Of a stretch of 64,000 nucleotides of DNA, positions 58,197 through 64,000 are shown in pieces (the stretch's first letter is position 1; every line of letters starts with the position of its first letter). Source of the DNA: Tachypleus tridentatus. Its lineage: Eukaryota; Arthropoda; Merostomata; Xiphosura; Limulidae. The notes beneath the pieces were generated by a model. The model was given only the letters and a program-made list of their open reading frames with translations, ran no database searches and was not told the DNA's origin. The stretch is from the NCBI RefSeq assembly GCF_004210375.1, contig NC_134834.1, positions 160,351,290 to 160,415,289 of the forward strand, read 5' to 3'. Made by a program: the position numbers and the translations under genes.

Positions 58197-58507
58197 CTCC
58201 CCCCTTTCTCCAAAAGTATAAACTGACTTGTCAATTTATAAAAGTCGCTGCTATTTATAAATGTAGAAGTTAGTTGAGAAACATATGTGTCGATTTATTA
58301 AGTATGGATTTATTAGTAGTGTAACCGTGATGGGCAAAGTACAAAAAGCTTATTGAGTAGCTTAACAACAAACAAACAAGACATCTGTATTAGTGCTTTA
58401 ATAACGGGGAAAAGGTATAATCGTACCGCAGTAGTGCAACTGGATCGTTCACAGAGGACTCCAACTCGCAGGGCATAGCCGGTAATTTAATAATAAAACG
58501 AACTGAT

Positions 58508-58784
58508 TTGTTTGTTTATTTTGAATTTTGCGCAAAGCTACTCGAGGGCTATCTGCGCTAACCGTCCCTAATTTTGCAGTGTAAGACTAGAGGGAAGGCA
58601 GCTAGTCATCACTACCCATTGCCAACTCTTGTGCTACTCTTTTACAAACGAATAGTTGGATTGACCGTCACATTATACCGCCCTCACGGCTGAAAGAGCG
58701 AGTATGTTTGGTGCGACCGGGATTCGAACCCGCGACCCTTGGATTACGAGTCGAGTGCCTTAACCACCTGGCCATGCCAGGTTT
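58508..58784 (-). repeat. SINE family 1, minus strand, full length
   Basis: The minus strand reads the complete family: GGCATGGCCAGGTGGTTAAG, GGTTCGAATCCC, then all later blocks and a tail of CAAA repeats. AAAACGAACTGAT at 58495-58507 and 58785-58797 is a perfect 13-bp target-site duplication. Confidence 0.93.
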
Positions 58785-58797
58785 AAAACGAACTGAT

Positions 58798-59384
58798 GTT
58801 TGGTTAATGTGGGGGGATCGCTGAATTTATATGTCACAAAGGACGGCATCAGGCATCAATGTGACACTGAAAAAATGGGGGGCGATTAAGAAACAACTTC
58901 TTGATTTACTTGAAAAGTAGTTACAAAACATAACAAATTTAGAATAGTAAAATAATGTTTGTCTACATGTTGAAAGTTACTTATTATGCATTACGTAGAG
59001 AAGAGAAATATAATAATATTGCTAATTGTGTTTTTAAAATATGTTAAATATTTTAAGGGTTAGTTAACCTTTCTTTGTTTCTTCTTTTTCTGTTCGACAC
59101 TAGTTAAGATTTTACTGCTGTCTGTATTTATTGTTTTGTTTGATAGGTGAAAATTAATTTGTTAATAACTTAAAGGGAAAGCAGTAAGTAAACTAAACTA
59201 GCTATTTGAGGAACGATGCTTAAGTTATGATAATAGATTATAGAAATACTGAGCACTAGATGTCACTACTAAACATAAACACATATCGACGGAGATCGAA
59301 ACTATCATGGCGTTAAGATAACTGTCTCTTGTGATTTTGCTGTACGTAATCAGGTGAGAAAGTGTGCCGAGAAGAGTAGCAAGA
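58798..59384. other. Upstream region of the Nwk/FCHSD gene
   Basis: Should hold promoter and 5' UTR. CpGs occur near 59285-59370 just before the ATG. No TATA box or other element could be assigned. Confidence 0.35.
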
Positions 59385-59405
59385 ATGCAGCCACCTCCTA
59401 GAAAG
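59385..59405 (+). CDS. nwk: Nwk/FCHSD coding exon 1 (MQPPPRK)
   Basis: Seven codons, A at -3 of the ATG (AAGATGC). Phase 0 at the donor GTTTGT. Confidence 0.88.
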
Positions 59406-60670
59406 GTTTGTATGTTTAGAATACGTGCTGCTATAAAATATTTGAATCGTTAAAATGCAGTATACAAACTATGATAAGAGAAATAAGTTTTATTTTTAAC
59501 TTACTATAAATAATGAAGGAATTCTCCCTGGTTTATAAGGCTAATGCTGAATGCCGAGTAAGAGTTCAAGTGACTGAATCCCACTCGGAGTAAAATAAGC
59601 AAGTCTAGCATTTCTGATATTGGCTTCTTTTTATAGGATATAGTGTAGTAAAATATTTTAACTATATGACTATTTAGATACGTAATATGTTTAAAATTAA
59701 TTAGTTGTAATACTCGGAGAGTGATTTTGTACGCATTTCATTTTAATAAAATCGGGTATGTTATCTAATTTAAAAACCTTTTATTAATATATTATTTTTA
59801 CAATACATACAATTAATTGAAACTCAATGAGCAGGATTTTCCAAGAATTGTTTTCATAACCACTACGTCAAACGCAGTAGGATTTCTGCCCATTTCATTT
59901 TCGTGTTTTTAATACTGTCACTGTTTTTGAACTTGCTTTAACTGTCCGTTACTGTTCACAAACTTAAAACACTCACTGAATGTTTAAACGAAACATAGGT
60001 ATATTGGATTTTTTTTTATACATACTTAATTTTAAAATAATAACGAGCTGCCATAATAAAAATATGAACTGTTATAGTGTAAAAGGATTCAATAAATGGA
60101 AAGTTGATTATAACAGTTAATTAAAGAATATATTAAATATGGATGCACCATAACATGATATTGAAGTAATTGTGATAATCAAATATGTTTACAAACTAAC
60201 TTATTCATTTTTATAATGTATGTTTTAAATTAATATAAGTGCTTGTAAGCACTTATTAGAACTTTTATGTCTTTAAAATATAAAATGACAGAATATATTA
60301 AGTAGTCTTACAACTTTAGTATCCAAAACTATTTTATAATAGTGAAAAGCTAGTAGAAACATTTTTGAAAATTCATGTCTATTTTTGTTCATAAATGAAA
60401 AATTGTTAAAACCTTAAACATTTTTATTCCTAAATATATTAAACTAGTGATGCCATTTTGTATTAATTAAAGAATAAAAATTCAAAACTGATTTGAATGA
60501 CTACTTGTGAAAACAAGGTAACCTTCAGACATATGTAATGTTACAAATATTAATTTTTCAATATTTTGTTAGGCCAAAGCTGTTTCAAACTTACGGAATA
60601 TTCACAATGAGCAAATTACAAAACTTCAATCCAAGCACCAGCAAGATGCTGATTTATTAGAAGATATACG
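59385..60670 (+). CDS. nwk: Nervous wreck/FCHSD F-BAR and SH3 protein, first two coding exons
   Basis: F-BAR protein that binds and bends membrane and recruits actin regulators at endosomes and synapses. Exon 1 (59385-59405) reads MQPPPRK; exon 2 (60573-60670) reads AKAVSNLRNIHNEQITKLQS, then KHQQDADLLEDI and a split Arg codon. The MQPPPRK start and the N..EQ..KLQ.K.Q...DLL.DIR pattern are those of fly Nwk and vertebrate FCHSD1/2, and form the start of the F-BAR domain. Donors GTTTGT and GTAATG, acceptor TTTTGTTAG; exon 1 ends in phase 0, exon 2 in phase 2. The remaining F-BAR and the SH3 domains must lie beyond 64000; no further exon was recognised in 60671-64000. Confidence 0.9.
60573..60670 (+). 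CDS. nwk: Nwk/FCHSD coding exon 2 (F-BAR start)
   Basis: 98 bases, entry phase 0, exit phase 2 (CG of an Arg codon). Donor GTAATG. Confidence 0.9.
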
Positions 60671-62760
60671 GTAATGTATCGTATTTTTATTTATTTATGT
60701 AGAAAAATATAATTGTTTTGAGTATTTTATCAACAAAAGTGTACGTTTTTGTGATTTTTACACTTTACTTCCTTTTAGTTTTCTTTAAAAAACATTGTAA
60801 TTAAGTATCTTTACGAATAACAATAGCAAAAATATGTACATAATTCAACTTTCTTTTTTTCTGTAACCTTGTTGTCTGACCGTCCATTGAAACTTAATTT
60901 TAACTATGTACCATATAGTTTGTGATGTAAACATATCCTACATGGTTTTTAGGTGACTCTTCCTGAATTAAATTTTAGAAAAACCTTGACATATCAAAGT
61001 TATTTTTATTATTTTCTGTCAAAGGCAACTCTTTTGAAAAAATAAACAGACTCTTACTGCTGTTGTTCTGGTTTCTATTTTTACTTTTAAATTTATAGCG
61101 TGTATAATACTGTTACTGAAGTCAGTGAAAATAATTTACTCTTGTAGGTTCCTTGATTATTCTCAAATTTGAGTTGAGACTTTTTTTTAATACCTGCGTG
61201 AAATCAAATTAAATTTCTAACAGGAATATGATTGAAATGAAAATTAAGAATAAAAAATAATAAATCTAAAAGAGAATATAAAATATAACTGAATTAAAAT
61301 AAATAATGTGTTTGCTCGTAATGTTTTATTTTTTCATGCCAAATAAGAGTGTTGTATTCACTTTATTTTAACAAGTTAATTGAAAATATGACAAAATTAG
61401 CAGATTAATTTTTCAGTAGAGCTTTGAAAATTTCCTTAACAATATTGTTAAAGAATTTTATTTTCATAAACACAGTGTTTCATTTATTATACTAACAGTT
61501 AAATTATTAGGTTTTGCCAACATATCAAATTCTGTAGCATGCAATCACATTTCTTTGATAATGGGTATTTTGCCTTGGCCAATTGGAATAGTGCTTTGAA
61601 TAAGTTCACATGCATGCTTTTATTTTTTGAATACATTATGAAATACTGTATCCAAATTTTGTTGGAAATTAGTATTTGTGAATAATAGAAGGTTCAACTG
61701 TGGTTGATAAAACAGATTAAACCTGTTGCCTTATTTTCTACTGCCAACCGATTGATACGTAAGAATTGAAAGGTAGTTTTTCAACATGTGCATAATTACT
61801 AAGACTAATGAACTCCCGCAGTTTTTACTGAATATTTTGATGATAACACATACACATTATACTTACCACAATTCTTTTACAGATACATTCACAAATAAAA
61901 TTACTTCTGAGTTAAAATTTTATATCCTACATACGCACTATTCCTCACAATCATTTTTGTGGGCTGTGCATATGATATCACAAACAAGTGATGTACTTTA
62001 CAATATCATTCGACAGATATTTCAGTTGTTTAGTTTTTTTGTTTTCTGGAATATAATATTTTCGTATAACATGATGTTTTATGACCAACTTTTTTACAAT
62101 ATTCACGTAGTTTGAAAAGATGCCATTCTGATGCTTGCGCTGTAGTCCATAATTCCAAGCATAAGATAACAAACTTTTTGAGTATTTGAAGGAAACTCTT
62201 GTTTTTGTATTTGTGATAAATAAAATGTTTTTATTTCAAAGTCGATGCATTTTTTTTAATGTCAGTTACGATTGATTGTACAGCCCACTGGAAATGTTAA
62301 GTGTATCTAATAAGGCTTGACGTGTGTAATCACGTTTAGGTGAAAATTTTGGTTTCCTTTGTTATTTTAAGGCTTAAAGCACTGAAAATCGATTTTCTTG
62401 GAGTTAGGACCACGCGTACACGAACTAAACCTTTTTACAAACATATACGTAAGTAAAGGGATTTCTAAGCAGTTTGATCCTCAGAAAATGTTATTGGAAA
62501 TAATTCTAGAGCTAAGTAGAGTCCATGATCGTCACTATTAGATGGAAGTCAGCATTTTGGATAAGATAGAAACCGTTACTTTGAGACTTATGCTTACCTT
62601 TAACATTAAGTTACTATCGATCAATGTGGTATTTTGCATAAGGCGTGACGCTTTTTTGTTATTGTTTTTTCTTTAGTAAGAATTATCAATTCTTAAATAA
62701 ATACACTCACAGAAACTAGAAAGAATTATCAAGTTAGTTTATGCGTTTTAATTAAAATAA
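60671..62760. other. Nwk/FCHSD intron, nothing further recognised
   Basis: AT-rich DNA. Open stretches such as 61786-62115 have no recognisable protein character or flanking splice signals in phase. Confidence 0.45.
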
Positions 62761-62960
62761 TTTCGTAAATTATTGTATAAATATATGTATCAAAGGACCG
62801 GAGTTTCCTAAGTTCTAAAACTACGTGTTTAAAAGCTGCAAAGTTTCGTTAATTGTTTTATAAACACATGTATCGAAGCAGCAAAGTTTTGTAAATTTTT
62901 TTATAAGTACATGTTTCAAAGTCACAGTGTTTTGTAGATTTTTCTGCGTATCTGAATTTG
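62761..62960. repeat. Degenerate tandem repeat, about 43-bp period
   Basis: Four to five units, each starting TTTCGT/TTTTGT-AA.TT and continuing TATAA..ACATGTATC-AA and GCAGCAAAG. The best pair is 62843-62886 and 62887-62929. Confidence 0.7.
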
Positions 62961-63258
62961 TAGAATTTCTTACGATAAATAATCAAATATAAAACTGCGT
63001 TAATCGTCTGTGGATTAAATGACAAGGTGCAAATAATTTTAATTGCTTTTATAATGCATTGTTACGTACTTATATTCGCAACCCTTTCGGCTATTGTAAA
63101 ACACTCAAGTCCTTATAAACTGACAATAATGAATACAGTAATGATTGTTGTTTCAGAAATGTAGACGTCTTTTAAAGCGATTTAAGAGTAGATCTAGGCT
63201 GTAGTGGTTTATTATTGTCAAATTGTATTCTTATTAAAAGTTCGGATAGACATCTGGT

Positions 63259-63472
63259 ATGGTTCGAATCCCCATCACACCAAACATGTTCATACTTTTA
63301 ATTGTGGGGACGTTATAATGTGACGGTCATTCTCACTATTCGCTGTTAAAAGAGTAGCCCAAGAGTTGGCGTTCGGTGGTAATGATTAGCTGCTTTCCCT
63401 CTATTTTTACACTGCTAACTCAGGAACAGGTAGTACAGGTGGCCTTTCTGTAGCTTCAAAAACAAACAAACA
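63259..63472 (+). repeat. SINE family 1, 5'-truncated
   Basis: Starts at the B box (GGTTCGAATCCCCATCACAC) and continues GTGACGGTCATTCTCACTAT, AAAAGAGTAGCCCAAGAG, GCTGCTTTCCCTCTA and a CAAACAAACA tail. The A-box part is missing. Confidence 0.85.
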
Positions 63473-63909
63473 GCTGATACTACGTTATCAGCCCTGAAAA
63501 TGGCCTGAATACGGTGTAATACTCTGGCCCAAAGTTCTACCCAATAACACACTCCAAAGAGTAGACGACATCAAAGTTGGGGATGGAAGAAGAGGAAGAG
63601 GAAGCGAAGCGAAGTAGTTCGTGAAACAATAGACGAATCGAAAAAAAAAAATCTACGTTATCCATAATAATGTATTACTGGAGACATTCAGTAATTACTG
63701 TTTGAAAACTAATTCATACAGTTGTAAATTCACGCCATATTGTATGTGACACACTGATACTACCTATAGGAATATGTTTTAAGATTAATATAATGTAAAT
63801 TACTGTAATTGTTCTTAAGGAAAATACTAAGATGTCAGAACTAATGTTATTCATATTGTGCTGATTTCTAACAAAACTTGTCGAATATCAAACCTTCAGT
63901 TCAACATCA

Positions 63910-64000
63910 CTCTTCCGGTTGCATAGTGGTAAGTTTGAGGGCTTACAAACTAAAATTCGGTGTTTGATACTCACAGTGGGCACAACATAGAAATCACATT
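63910..64000 (+). repeat. SINE family 2, running off the right edge
   Basis: CCGGTTGCATAGTGGTAAGT, TGAGGGCTTACAAACTAAAA, GATACTCACAGTGGGCACAA match the family 2 order. The 3' end is outside the window. Confidence 0.7.

Noticed and set aside
61786-62115. 109-codon plus-strand frame in the Nwk intron
   Set aside because: Low-complexity AT-driven composition, no F-BAR similarity and no in-phase acceptor to follow the CG-split Arg codon of exon 2.
63490-63515. CCTGAAAATGGCCTGAATAC as another hammerhead relic
   Set aside because: Only the first box is similar; there is no complementary stem II or GAAA box in register.
1-64000. CRISPR array, operon, prophage or other prokaryotic system
   Set aside because: Spliced genes, SINEs and retroelements show a eukaryotic chromosome; no regularly spaced repeat-spacer structure exists.

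Overview
This is a window of an AT-rich, intron-rich animal nuclear genome, most likely an arthropod. Three protein-coding genes are recognised from exon translations, GT-AG boundaries and matching splice phases. A chelicerate, possibly a horseshoe crab, is my guess. It rests on recollection of the tRNA-type SINE (tRNA-like head, tail of CAAA repeats) scattered here, and was not checked against any database.

Layout. (1) About 1-5.8 kb, minus strand: the 5' end of a SUMO gene, with exon 1 (MSDEKK) at 5748-5765 and exon 2 at 4299-4424; the remaining exons lie off the left edge. (2) About 12.0-51.5 kb, plus strand: a complete JADE-family (rhinoceros-like) PHD-finger gene with 16 coding exons. 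It has an EPL1-like N-terminus, a C4HC3 PHD finger, a C2HC/extended PHD module and a long low-complexity last exon. The joined exons give about 1,210 codons. (3) About 59.4 kb to the right edge, plus strand: the first two coding exons of a nervous wreck/FCHSD F-BAR gene. The three genes act separately: SUMO in protein modification, JADE as scaffold of the HBO1 (KAT7) histone acetyltransferase complex, and Nwk/FCHSD in membrane and actin remodelling at endosomes and synapses.

The JADE introns hold decayed retroelements of four classes. These are a Ty3/gypsy-type LTR element lacking reverse transcriptase (19.8-22.3 kb, minus), a LINE reverse transcriptase/endonuclease relic (23.3-24.8 kb, minus), a Penelope-like element with a repeated terminal segment (27.4-29.6 kb, plus) and a DIRS-type tyrosine-recombinase element (33.8-36.7 kb, plus). 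Two SINE families, several with clear target-site duplications, lie in the flanks and introns.

Most notable observations: a 155-bp insertion with a 16-bp target-site duplication that carries a minimal hammerhead-ribozyme-like core (7886-8040); a SINE whose 3' part is triplicated inside one pair of target-site duplications (32448-33207); an intact open frame of 140 codons just past the JADE stop, offset by one base; a 13-residue tandem repeat in the JADE tail; and an ambiguous donor at the small JADE exon 5.
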